In this document: one piece after another, positions 14,618-23,400 of the stretch
Position numbering within the stretch: the stretch's first letter is position 1
Layout: every line of letters starts with the position of its first letter
NCBI GenBank assembly: GCA_963082975.1
Contig: OY720345.1
Location: 8,830,491 to 8,894,490 of the forward strand
Direction of reading: 5' to 3'
DNA: 64,000 nt
Source of the DNA: Labia minor
Taxonomy: Eukaryota > Arthropoda > Insecta > Dermaptera > Spongiphoridae
Position numbers and translations under genes: made by a program
Notes under the pieces: generated by a model
Told to the model about the DNA's origin: nothing
The model's input: only the letters and a program-made list of their open reading frames with translations
The model's database searches: none

Positions 14618-15445
14618 CCTACCGCAATTACCGTCAAAGTTGAACGTGAACCTAACTTTACACTCTTAGATCAAATAAAAACCTGGGATGGTAAACAATC
14701 GTTTGATGAATTTATAACTAGGTTCGAGCAATTATCTCTGCTAGGGAGATGGAGTGATGCTGACAAACTAGTGGTATTAAAATTAAAATTAGAAGGAACA
14801 CCTCTTTTATTTGTTCAGGGGCAATCTAGTGAATTAAATTATGCTGAACTAAAAGCTAAACTTATAAATCGCTTCGGGAATAAAATTAATAAATTAGATC
14901 GAATTAAACAATTAACGGGCTTAAAACAATTACCTTATGAACAAGCTGGGGATTTTTATGATAGGATAAAAGCTGTATTAGAAAGTGGAGAATCATTTGG
15001 ATTTACAGTTTTAGAACTTTTCTTAGAGGGACTTGAAGGTGAAGTAGGTAAAACTTTACGAGTATCACCTCCAGAAGATGAAGAAGAGGCTCTATCACGA
15101 GCTAAAAGAATCGAATTCGAAATGGAAAAATTGAGAAAGGAATCGGGTTGTAAAAATCAAGGGGATGATTTATATACAAATAATTTTACATACACAAAAA
15201 ACCAGAGTTGTTTCAATTGTGGAATTAAAGGTCACATGGCTAGACATTGTGCTTCTTCACCATCAAAGGAGATAGTATGTTTCAAATGCAGAGGAAAGGG
15301 TCATTTGGCCAGAAATTGTTCAAATCTCACTACGGAATCTCCTCGCACATCGAGTTCGAGAATTTTTGAATCTAGCACTTCTCCAAGAATACAAGCGATC
15401 AAAGGAGAAAATCGAAAAAGCTTCAGAGAAAAGGGAAACGAATAA
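14618..15445 (+). CDS. gag: Gag polyprotein fragment (capsid-like region and two zinc knuckles), N-terminally truncated
   Basis: Structural protein that forms the retrotransposon particle and binds its RNA. The frame is open from the deletion junction at 14618 to TAA at 15443-15445 (275 codons); the true start codon is lost and no in-frame ATG precedes the conserved region. Counting from 14618, residues about 20-160 have the pattern of a retrotransposon Gag capsid region, including a GRW motif near 43-45 and LKLKLEGTP after it. Two CX2CX4HX4C zinc knuckles follow at about 198-211 (CFNCGIKGHMARHC) and 221-234 (CFKCRGKGHLARNC), then a basic, serine-rich tail. The end of gag overlaps the pol frame, which is open from 15376 in the -1 frame. 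The family call rests on motifs seen here; the missing start makes the exact original length unknown. Confidence 0.9.
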   Translation, partial: PTAITVKVEREPNFTLLDQIKTWDGKQSFDEFITRFEQLSLLGRWSDADKLVVLKLKLEGTPLLFVQGQSSELNYAELKAKLINRFGNKINKLDRIKQLTGLKQLPYEQAGDFYDRIKAVLESGESFGFTVLELFLEGLEGEVGKTLRVSPPEDEEEALSRAKRIEFEMEKLRKESGCKNQGDDLYTNNFTYTKNQSCFNCGIKGHMARHCASSPSKEIVCFKCRGKGHLARNCSNLTTESPRTSSSRIFESSTSPRIQAIKGENRKSFREKGNE

Positions 15446-15484
15446 GGATCGAGCAAAGACCTGTTAATCGATCCAAAAATCAGG
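15433..15484 (+). promoter_or_regulatory. -1 programmed ribosomal frameshift signal with predicted pseudoknot
   Basis: A heptamer G GGA AAC at 15433-15439 lies in the correct gag phase (codons GGA, AAC), one codon before the gag stop. A 6-nt spacer (15440-15445) leads to stem 1, GGATCGA at 15446-15452 with TCGATCC at 15468-15474, a perfect 7-bp pair. Loop bases CCTG at 15460-15463 can pair with CAGG at 15481-15484 as stem 2, giving an H-type pseudoknot with an A-rich loop (AAAAAT, 15475-15480). Pol lies in the -1 frame and has no ATG before its protease, so frameshifting is the natural way to make Gag-Pol. The heptamer and stems are direct observations; the fold and its activity are inferred. 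Confidence 0.85.
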
Positions 15485-18400
15485 GCATAATTATTACAAC
15501 AGTAACTACCAATAAAGTGGGGGATGATAATCGCGTGGGTGCTTTAGTGGGGGATGTATATCGTCGTTTATTAGTTGATACAGGAGCACAAGTATCAATT
15601 TTAAGAGACCCGGTACCCGGCATTCCGATATATCCCTGGTCGGGAGTAGCTAGGGGTATTACTGGAGACCTCCTTAATATAATAGGTATTCAAAAGGTAA
15701 AAGTAATACTGTGCGGAAAAACATTGCAACATCAATTTATTATTTCCCCTCTGAAAAATGTCGGAGCAGGCCTGATCGGGGCAGACCTATTAAAGAAAAT
15801 AGGAGCCACTTTAGATTTTTCTTCTCAAGAATTGCGTTTTAACGAAATTAAAGAAGATAACCAACAAGTGGTTAGTTTGGAAACTGACACGAAAAAGGAA
15901 TATTCAGTGCATTGCCTTGAAAATGTGGAAATTCCTCCTTGGTCAGAAATATTTATTTGGGGTAAAGTTTCAAAATCAAAAAATTTAGAAAAAAGAAATC
16001 TATTGCTTCAACCTGCCCAAATAGGAGGAGGTGTACGGATTGCTTATTCTATTGGGAGAATCGTCAATGGAATGACACCTATTAAAATGATTAATATGAC
16101 GGGAAAGAAATTAAGAGTAGATAATAAAACTGAAATAGCGGTTGGAGAATTAACTGATGTATTTGAGGTGAATCAAATTAAATGGGAAAATGAATGTGAA
16201 ACAAGTGACTTCAAGGCTATATTAGAAAATAAAATCAAACACTTAACTAAAGAACATAAAAATCAATTAAAGGCATTATTACACGAATATCCAGGGGTTA
16301 TTTACGACGAAAGTAACAAAAATATTGGATGTGCTTCGGGTGTCATGCACCGTATAATAACTGATTTCTCCCCACCTATTTGTAAAAAACCATACCGGGT
16401 TCCCAATGCGTTGAAAGATGAGATGAGAAATCAAATTAAGGAATTACTGGAAAAGAATATTATACAAGACTCAGACTCACCTTGGTCAGCGCCCGTGATA
16501 TTAGTACCTAAAAAGAAAAATGGAGAAATAAAATATCGGTTTTGTACAGATTTTCGATCATTGAATCAAATAACGAAAGTAGCAAGCTATCCAATACCTA
16601 ATATAACCGAAACGTTAGAATCACTTGGTAAGGCAAGCCTTTTTACTACCTTAGATCTCGCCAGTGGTTATCATCAAATATTAGTGGACCCTCGGGATAA
16701 GGAGAAGACCGCTTTTTCTACTCCTGAAGGGCACTTTGAATACAATCGCATGCCATTCGGCCTAGCAGGAGCACCGGCGACTTTTCAAAGGCTGATGGAT
16801 AGAGTGTTGGCTCATATAAAAGGAGAGGAATGTTTCGTATACTTAGATGATGTTATCATCTTCTCAGACTCATGGAATGAACATCTTGTTCGATTACGAA
16901 ATGTTTTAAATAGGCTCCAAAAAGCAAATTTAAAATTACAAATATCAAAATGCAACTTTGCAGTCTCCGAAGTAGAATATCTGGGTCATATTGTTTCTGC
17001 CGATGGTATAAAACCGCATCCCAAAAATACAGAAGCAATTAAACTATATTCTCGACCTAAGAATATCAGAGAGGTAAGACAGTTTTTAGGCCTTTCTGGT
17101 TGGTATAGGAGATTTATACCTAGCTATGCTCATATAGCCCGACCATTGACCCAATTAACCAAAAAAGACCAACCGTTTAAATGGAATGATGATCAGGAAG
17201 TTGCATTTAATAAACTTAAGTCTGAATTAATAAAGGATAATGTTTTAATTTATCCAGATTTCAAAGATCCCTTTATTCTCGCGACAGATGCTTCGGGTAG
17301 AGCGATAGGAGCCGTACTTTCTCAACTAAGGAATGGGTATGAAAGACCTGTGGCCTTTGCAAGTAGAAATTTGAATAAGGCAGAGCAAAACTATTCGGTT
17401 ACAGAGCAAGAGCTATTAGCGGTAGTATGGGCTACCCAACAATTCAGATGTTATTTATATGGAAGAAAATTTAAATTATTAACTGATCATGCAGCATTAA
17501 AATGGATGCTAAGCTTAAAAAATGCTTCATCCAGATTAACACGCTGGACCTTAAAGCTAGCAGAATTTAATTATGAAGTTGAGCATAAAGCAGGAAAATT
17601 ACATAAAAATGCCGATGCATTGAGTCGTTCGGTTGGAATGGTTGAAATAATTGAATTAAATAATAATCCTACGGAATTAAGACAGGCTCAATTGAAAGAT
17701 ATCGACTGCCAATTGATAAAACAACACTTACCTTTTGTAGAGGATGAAAGAGGAATTATATATTTAAAATCAGAAGATGATGATGAACCTAAATTAATAG
17801 TACCTAAATCATACGTTCTTCAAGTTATTAAAAATCATCATGATCATCCTATGGCAGGTCACCGGGGTATTGAAGCCACACAAAAACTGATAGAACGTTT
17901 ATACTTTTGGAAAACACTCAAAAAAGATGTGGAGCAATATGTGAAAACTTGCCGAAGTTGTAATCTGAGAAAATCTCCGGTTGGTCTAAAAGTACCCATT
18001 CAAGAACACGAAGACACCTCTAGACCATTTCAAATGGTAGCAGTTGATATTGTTGGACCGTTACCAACTACAAAAAGAGGAAATAAATACATTCTTACCT
18101 GTATTGATTATTTTACCAGATACGCTGAAGCAATTCCTCTCCCTAACCAAACAGCGGAGCGTATAGCAAGAGCATTGGTAGAAAGAGTGATTTGTAGATT
18201 TGGGGCTCCTGAAAAGTTGCTAAGTGATAAAGGTAAAAACTTTATGTCAAATCTTCTATCTCACCTTTGTAAGCTATTGGGTATAAAGAAAATTAACACT
18301 ACAGCTTATCACCCGGAATCTAATGGGCGATTAGAAAGATTCCATCGAACACTAATAGACACGATGTCTCATTATGTACGTCCTGATGGAAGAGATTGGG

Positions 18401-19959
18401 ATCAGTGGCTTCCTCATGCCATGATGGCCTATTGCTCTACTCCACATGGAAGCACAGGTTACTCTCCAAATTTTTTATTATATGGAAGGGAAATAAACTT
18501 ACCTTGTGCGAACGAATATCGGTATCATTATTCCGATTCCATTAGAGATAAATATATTGAAGATTTAATAAATCGTTTGGAAAAAGCTTATTATTTATCT
18601 CTAAATAAATCCCGCCAAGAGCTGAAACTATCACATAAAAATAAAAATAAAAAAAGAAAAATGCGTCAATTTTTTGAAGGAGATTCCGTATTTTTATTAA
18701 CACCCGCAACGGGTGAAAAACAAGCAAAAAAATTTAATAAACCATGGAAGGGCCCGTATGTAATCGTTTCGGTAAAATCTCCGGTAGTCTATGAAGTTGC
18801 TATCGGACCAAATAAAACTATGAACGTGCATGTTAATCGATTAAAATCGAGCGTATTACCTTCGAAAATAAAAGACAGCGTCGGATTGGAAGAAGTGGAA
18901 GGTAAGCTTATAGAAGCACCAACGAATTTCGCGCTGGGTTATGGAATTGCTGCCGACTTAGTAATGTCACGTGGTATTGCTAAGGAAATTAAAAGAGTAT
19001 ACCCTCGTCATCCATTAGAAATCAAACCTACTCCCAAAGTAGGTGATACACTTGTTCAGTTTCACCCTGAGAGAATTATCTTTCATCTAATTTTAAAAGA
19101 AACGATAGATGAGAAAGTGAAAATTGAACAACTAAGAAAATGCATCAAATCTATGATACTCCAGGCTAAAAATCTACGGATAAAACAAATAGCATTACCT
19201 CGCATAGGCTGCGGTTCAGATCGACTAACTTGGGAAAAAGTTAGAGAAATTATTTTAGAAGAAATTAAACATCATTCGATTTTAATCCGCATTTATACAG
19301 AAACATTAAATGATTTAGAAGAAAATCCTATAGATTCTGAATGTTGGGAGTGTACGAGAGAGACCTTTCCTTATGAAGAACCAAACATGATACACTCGAA
19401 GGAAATGAACACAAATATAGATAATTCCTTTAATCAAGCTCGTTCAACGGATAATATAGAAGAAGTAGCTATAAACGATCCGATTCTGAGTAGAGAGGAA
19501 AATGAAAATATAGATAATAATGAAACTCAAGTTACCTCTTCGCCTTCAAATAATGGGTCCATTTTGACGGAATCAGAGTGGACTCCGGAAGGAGAGTCAT
19601 CTCACCGTGAAAGATCTCCTTATTTCCTTAGAAGTTCTAGAAGGGTGGTTGGGGAAGATTTATGCTCAGAGAATGAGATTGCAGGAGTAGAAGGAGAGCA
19701 AGGAATTGAAAGCACCATCAGAGAAGAAGTAGAAGACAGCTCGAGTCCCTCCATTGAAGATTCTCAATGGATTCCAGGCAGAAATATCGGTCAAGTTAAT
19801 AGATCTCCCTATGGGCTAAGAGTTAGGAATACTTTAGGCAATCGTGCTGAAACAGAATTAGCAATGTCAGCTCATTCCATTCCTCTCGCTGTAGCAAGTG
19901 ACTGTGAAACAGAAGATAGTTTAACGCAGTGTAATAATAATAGTGGTGATTCTAACTGA
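15439..19959 (+). CDS. pol: Pol polyprotein: protease, reverse transcriptase, RNase H, integrase, macro domain
   Basis: Copies the element's RNA into DNA and integrates it. Start set at the first codon after the frameshift site; the frame itself is open from 15376. Residues are numbered from the valine codon at 15517. Aspartic protease: LLVDTGA, catalytic D21. Reverse transcriptase: about 285-470, TTLDLASGYHQI (D380) and YLDD (D444, D445). RNase H: about 586-705, D591, E632, D657 and D700 as likely catalytic acids. Integrase: zinc site H775, H782, C812, C815; core D844, D904, E940 with the D-D-35-E spacing; GPY/F module with WKGPY at 1077-1081. Residues about 1138-1262 form a macro domain, unusual in this family. 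The acidic, low-complexity tail holds two RSPYxLR motifs (1366 and 1429). No stop or frameshift interrupts it and all catalytic residues are present, so the enzyme part could be functional even though gag is truncated. No chromodomain and no env seen. Confidence 0.95.
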   Translation, partial: RIRIEQRPVNRSKNQGIIITTVTTNKVGDDNRVGALVGDVYRRLLVDTGAQVSILRDPVPGIPIYPWSGVARGITGDLLNIIGIQKVKVILCGKTLQHQFIISPLKNVGAGLIGADLLKKIGATLDFSSQELRFNEIKEDNQQVVSLETDTKKEYSVHCLENVEIPPWSEIFIWGKVSKSKNLEKRNLLLQPAQIGGGVRIAYSIGRIVNGMTPIKMINMTGKKLRVDNKTEIAVGELTDVFEVNQIKWENECETSDFKAILENKIKHLTKEHKNQLKALLHEYPGVIYDESNKNIGCASGVMHRIITDFSPPICKKPYRVPNALKDEMRNQIKELLEKNIIQDSDSPWSAPVILVPKKKNGEIKYRFCTDFRSLNQITKVASYPIPNITETLESLGKASLFTTLDLASGYHQILVDPRDKEKTAFSTPEGHFEYNRMPFGLAGAPATFQRLMDRVLAHIKGEECFVYLDDVIIFSDSWNEHLVRLRNVLNRLQKANLKLQISKCNFAVSEVEYLGHIVSADGIKPHPKNTEAIKLYSRPKNIREVRQFLGLSGWYRRFIPSYAHIARPLTQLTKKDQPFKWNDDQEVAFNKLKSELIKDNVLIYPDFKDPFILATDASGRAIGAVLSQLRNGYERPVAFASRNLNKAEQNYSVTEQELLAVVWATQQFRCYLYGRKFKLLTDHAALKWMLSLKNASSRLTRWTLKLAEFNYEVEHKAGKLHKNADALSRSVGMVEIIELNNNPTELRQAQLKDIDCQLIKQHLPFVEDERGIIYLKSEDDDEPKLIVPKSYVLQVIKNHHDHPMAGHRGIEATQKLIERLYFWKTLKKDVEQYVKTCRSCNLRKSPVGLKVPIQEHEDTSRPFQMVAVDIVGPLPTTKRGNKYILTCIDYFTRYAEAIPLPNQTAERIARALVERVICRFGAPEKLLSDKGKNFMSNLLSHLCKLLGIKKINTTAYHPESNGRLERFHRTLIDTMSHYVRPDGRDWDQWLPHAMMAYCSTPHGSTGYSPNFLLYGREINLPCANEYRYHYSDSIRDKYIEDLINRLEKAYYLSLNKSRQELKLSHKNKNKKRKMRQFFEGDSVFLLTPATGEKQAKKFNKPWKGPYVIVSVKSPVVYEVAIGPNKTMNVHVNRLKSSVLPSKIKDSVGLEEVEGKLIEAPTNFALGYGIAADLVMSRGIAKEIKRVYPRHPLEIKPTPKVGDTLVQFHPERIIFHLILKETIDEKVKIEQLRKCIKSMILQAKNLRIKQIALPRIGCGSDRLTWEKVREIILEEIKHHSILIRIYTETLNDLEENPIDSECWECTRETFPYEEPNMIHSKEMNTNIDNSFNQARSTDNIEEVAINDPILSREENENIDNNETQVTSSPSNNGSILTESEWTPEGESSHRERSPYFLRSSRRVVGEDLCSENEIAGVEGEQGIESTIREEVEDSSSPSIEDSQWIPGRNIGQVNRSPYGLRVRNTLGNRAETELAMSAHSIPLAVASDCETEDSLTQCNNNSGDSN
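18928..19302 (+). other. Macro domain at the C-terminus of Pol (TARG1/OARD1-like)
   Basis: Residues about 1138-1262, numbered from 15517. The segment has the order of a macro domain: an N-terminal strand leading to DLVMSRGIAKEIKR (1147-1160), a middle strand ending in HLILK (K1194), a helix with EQLRKCIKSM, then IALPRIGCGSDRLTW (1225-1239) and a terminal strand LIRIYTE. TARG1-type hydrolases remove ADP-ribose from acidic residues using a lysine after the middle strand and an aspartate in the GCGxD loop; K1194 and D1235 sit at these places. The classical MacroD NAAN signature is absent, as expected for the TARG1 class. The fold is recognised by motif, not by a profile search; catalysis is inferred. 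It lies in the same frame as integrase with no break, so it is part of the polyprotein. Confidence 0.85.
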
Positions 19960-20081
19960 GGAAAAGAACTCTCAAACTAACATAAACCTCAAGACAGAAG
20001 AAAGAAGAGAGATACCGAAGACGGAGGGGTGTTTCGCTAATGTCGAATCGGAGTCCCTTCGCTCTCGCTGATATAAATGAC

Positions 20082-20114
20082 AAAGATTGTCCAAGAAATT
20101 AATGGACAATCTTT
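20082..20114 (+). other. Perfect 11-bp inverted repeat before the polypurine tract
   Basis: AAAGATTGTCC at 20082-20092 is the exact reverse complement of GGACAATCTTT at 20104-20114, with an 11-nt loop. It ends 3 bases before the polypurine tract. It could structure the RNA near the plus-strand primer site or near the end of the transcript; its role is unknown. Confidence 0.8.
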
Positions 20115-20117
20115 CTT

Positions 20118-20130
20118 AAAGGGAGAACGA
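20118..20130 (+). other. Polypurine tract (plus-strand primer)
   Basis: AAAGGGAGAA followed by CGA ends directly at the TG of the 3' LTR. This is the usual place and composition of the RNase H-resistant primer for plus-strand DNA synthesis. Confidence 0.8.
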
Positions 20131-20423
20131 TGTAATAGTGGGAAAAATGACCCTTGATCTGGTGAAGGTGGCTGGCGTTTGCCTGCTGCTGGTTAGACAG
20201 ACCGAGCTCGGACACTGAGGTGAGAGGAAGGGAACGAAGAGAGTGTGGCCCGAGAAGAAAGAAGACTTGTGACTATCTCAATTGAGACATTTATTTTTTT
20301 AATAATTACTTTTAAGTTGTCATTTATTTTAGAGTTTATAAATGTAATTAAAATTTGGATTCAAATAAATCTAAATTATTTTATATTTAATTTGTGATTT
20401 AACCAGGGGACAACCCGCTTACA
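20131..20423 (+). repeat. 3' LTR, complete
   Basis: A 293-bp LTR from TGTAATAGTG to CCCGCTTACA, with 5-bp inverted termini TGTAA/TTACA. The first 196 bp are identical to the truncated 5' LTR. It follows the polypurine tract and is followed by the TTAT duplication. The first part is moderately GC-rich; the last 100 bp are AT-rich and hold the candidate TATA box and poly(A) signal. Confidence 0.96.
20337..20369 (+). promoter_or_regulatory. Candidate TATA box and poly(A) signal of the LTR
   Basis: TATAAA at 20337-20342 and AATAAA at 20364-20369 lie 22 bp apart near the LTR end. If used, transcription would begin around 20370 and the R and U5 parts would be short. Both motifs lie in the part missing from the 5' LTR, so that copy would lack its own core promoter. 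AT-rich sequence makes chance matches easy, hence the low confidence. Confidence 0.4.
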
Positions 20424-20427
20424 TTAT
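20424..20427. repeat. Target-site duplication, right copy
   Basis: TTAT immediately after the CA end of the 3' LTR, equal to 14418-14421. The satellite resumes here in phase and in the same orientation. Confidence 0.93.
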
Positions 20428-23400
20428 AATTTTTTTCATTAATTTCATAGAAAAAACGTGAATATTGATAAATTATTTAGGAAAAATGCTATTTTTTTAA
20501 ATACTAATGTAAAATTTATTTTTTATATATCATTTTCTTCCATTTATGCTCCTAAACACGAATTAATTCATATTTTTTATACATATCCTAATTTTTTTCA
20601 TTAATTTCATAGAAAAAACATGAATTTGTCATATTATTTCAGGCAAAAGGCTACTTTTTTAAATAGAAATGTAAAATTTAATTTCTATATATAATTTTCT
20701 TCCATTTCTGGTCCTAAAGCCGATTTAATTCACATTTTATACATATCATAATTTTTTTCATTAATTTCATAGAAAAAACGTTAATATTGATAAATTATTT
20801 AGGAAAAATGCTATTTTTTTAAATACTAATGTAAAATTTATTTTTTATATATCATTTTCTTCCATTTTTGATCAATTAATCGATTTTATTCATATTTCAT
20901 CGATATCATAATTTTTTTCATTAATTTCATAGAAAAAACGTGAATATTGATAAATTATTTCAGGCAAAATGGTACTTTTTTAAATAGAAATGTAAAATTT
21001 ATTTTTTATATATCATTTTCTTCCATTTCTGGTCCGAAAGTCTATTTAATTCAAATTTTATACAAATCCTAATTTTTTTCATTAATTTCATAGAAAAAAC
21101 ATGAATTTGTCATATTATTTCAGGCAAAAGGCTACTTTTTTTAAATAGAAATGTAAAATTTAATTTCTATATATAATTTTCTTCCATTTCTGGTCCTAAA
21201 GCCGATTTAATTCACATTTTATACATATCATAATTTTTTTCATTAATTTCATAGAAAAAACGTTAATATTGATAAATTATTTAGGAAAAATGCTATTGTT
21301 TTAAATACTAATGTAAAATTTATTTATTATATATCATTTTCTTCCATTTCTGGTCCTAAACACGAATTAATTCATTTGTTATACATATCATAATTTTTTT
21401 CATTAATTTCATAGAAAAAACGTGAATATTGATAAATTATTTAGGAAAAATGCTATTTTTTTAAATACTAATGTAAAATTTATTTATTATATATCATTTT
21501 CTTCCATTTCTGGTCCGAAAGTCGATTTAATTCAAATTTTATACATATCCTTATTTTTTTCATTAATTTCATAGAAAAACCATGAATTTGTCATATTATT
21601 TCAGGCAAAAGGCTACTTTTTTAAATAGAAATGTAAAATTTAATTTCTATATATAATTTTCTTCCATTTCTGGTCCTAAAGCCGATTTAATTCACATTTT
21701 ATACATATCATAATTTTTTTCATTAATTTCATAGAAAAAACGTTAATATTGATAAATTATTTAGGAAAAATGCTATTTTTTTAAATACTAATGTAAAATT
21801 TATTTTTTATATATCATTTTCTTCCATTTTTGATCAATTAATCGATTTTATTCATATTTCATCGATATCATAATTTTTTTCATTAATTTCATAGAAAAAA
21901 CGTGAATATTGATAAATTATTTAGGAAAAATGCTATTTTTTTAAATACTAATGTAAAATTTATTTATTATATATCATTTTTTTCAATTTCTGGTCCTAAA
22001 CACGAATTAATTCATTTGTTATACATATCATAATTTTTTTCATTAATTTCATAGAAAAAACGTGAATATTGATAAATTATTTAGGAACAATGCTATTTTT
22101 TTAAATACTAATGTAAAATTTATTTTTTATATATCATTTTCTTCCATTTCTGCTCCTAAACACGAATTTATTCATATTTTTTATACATATCATAATTTTT
22201 TTCATTAATTTCATAGAAAAAACGTTAATATTGATAAATTATTTAGGAAAAATGCTATTGTTTTAAATACTAATGTAAAATTTATTTACTATATATTATT
22301 TTCTTCCATTTTTGATCAAATAATCGATTTTATTCATATTTCATCAATATCATAATTTTTTTCATTAATTTCATAGAAAAAACGTTACTATTGATAAATT
22401 ATTTAGGAAAAATGCTATTTTTTTAAATACTAATGTAAAATTTATTTTATATATATTATTTTGTTCCATTTCTGCTCCTAAACACGAATTAATACATATT
22501 TTATACATATCATAATTTTTTTCATTAATTTCATAGAAAAAACGTGAATATTGATAAATTATTTAGGAAAAATGCTATTTTTTTAAATACTAAAGTAAAA
22601 TTTATATACTATATATCATTTTCTTCCATTTCTGGTCCTAAACACGAATTAATTCATATTTTGTACTTATCATAATTTTTTTCATTAATTTCATAGAAAA
22701 AACGTTAATATTGATAAATTATTTAGGAAAAATGCTATTTTTTTAAATACTAATGTAAAATTTATTTTTTATATATCATTTTCTTCCATTTCTGCTCCTA
22801 AACACGAATTAATTCATATTTTATACATAATATAATTTTATTCATTTATTTCATAGAAAAAACGTGAATATTGATAAATTATTTAGGAAAAATGCTATTT
22901 TTTTAAATACTAATGTAAAATTTATTTTTTATATATTATTTTCTTCCATTTCTGCTCCTAAACACGAATTAATTCATATTTTATACATATCATAATTTTA
23001 TTCATTAATTTCATAGAAAAAACGTGAATATTGATAAATTATTTAGGAAAAATGCTATTTTTTTAAATACTAAAGTAAAATTTATATACTATATATCATT
23101 TTCTTCCATTTCTGGTCCTAAACAAGAATTAATTCATATTTTGTACTTATCATAATTTTTTTCATTAATTTCATAGAAAAAACGTTAATATTGATAAATT
23201 ATTTAGGAAAAATGCTATTTTTTTAAATACTAATGTAAAATTTATTTTTTATATATCATTTTCTTCCATTTCTGCTCCTAAACACGAATTAATTCATATT
23301 TTATACATAATATAATTTTATTCATTTATTTCATAGAAAAAACGTGAATATTGATAAATTATTTAGGAAAAATGCTATTTTTTTAAATACTAATGTAAAA

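Larger units (their letters stand above)
19960..20130 (+). other. 3' untranslated region of the retrotransposon
   Basis: A 171-bp stretch between the pol stop (TGA at 19957-19959) and the 3' LTR. It has no gene. It contains a hairpin at 20082-20114 and the polypurine tract. It leaves no room for env. Confidence 0.85.
14422..20423 (+). mobile_element. Ty3/Gypsy-type LTR retrotransposon, 5'-deleted, with macro domain
   Basis: A 6,002-bp element bounded by TGTAA...TTACA termini and a TTAT target-site duplication. Order: truncated 5' LTR (196 bp), gag fragment, -1 frameshift signal, pol (protease, reverse transcriptase, RNase H, integrase, macro domain), short 3' untranslated region with a hairpin, polypurine tract, complete 3' LTR (293 bp). 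The order reverse transcriptase-RNase H-integrase places it in Ty3/Gypsy and not Ty1/Copia. There is no env. A deletion joins base 14617 of the LTR to gag codons at 14618, removing the LTR end, the primer-binding site and the gag start, so this copy is probably unable to mobilise itself. The 196 bp shared by both LTRs are identical and pol is uninterrupted, both signs of youth. Base composition and codon content are clearly unlike the surrounding satellite. Confidence 0.97.

Noticed and set aside
14422..14641. Spliced retrocopy as the cause of the LTR-gag fusion
   Set aside because: The LTR side continues TTTTAG, not GT, at the break, and an RNA without a primer-binding site would not be reverse transcribed by the usual route.
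15430..15436. AAAGGGA as the frameshift heptamer
   Set aside because: It formally fits the XXXYYYZ pattern in phase, but GGGAAAC three bases later is a known efficient type and has the better 6-nt spacing to the stem.
15627..16206. dUTPase between protease and reverse transcriptase
   Set aside because: The stretch has an IPPWSE motif and a beta-rich look, typical of the Gypsy linker region, but no dUTPase motifs that I can recognise.
16856..17038. Short open frame on the minus strand
   Set aside because: It lies opposite the reverse transcriptase codons, has no recognisable motif, and is what chance gives in an AT-rich gene.
18542..18727. Short open frame on the minus strand
   Set aside because: It lies opposite the integrase C-terminal region; its phenylalanine-rich run is the antisense of a lysine-rich stretch.
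19960..20130. env gene
   Set aside because: Only 171 bp separate the pol stop from the 3' LTR, with no open frame of useful length.
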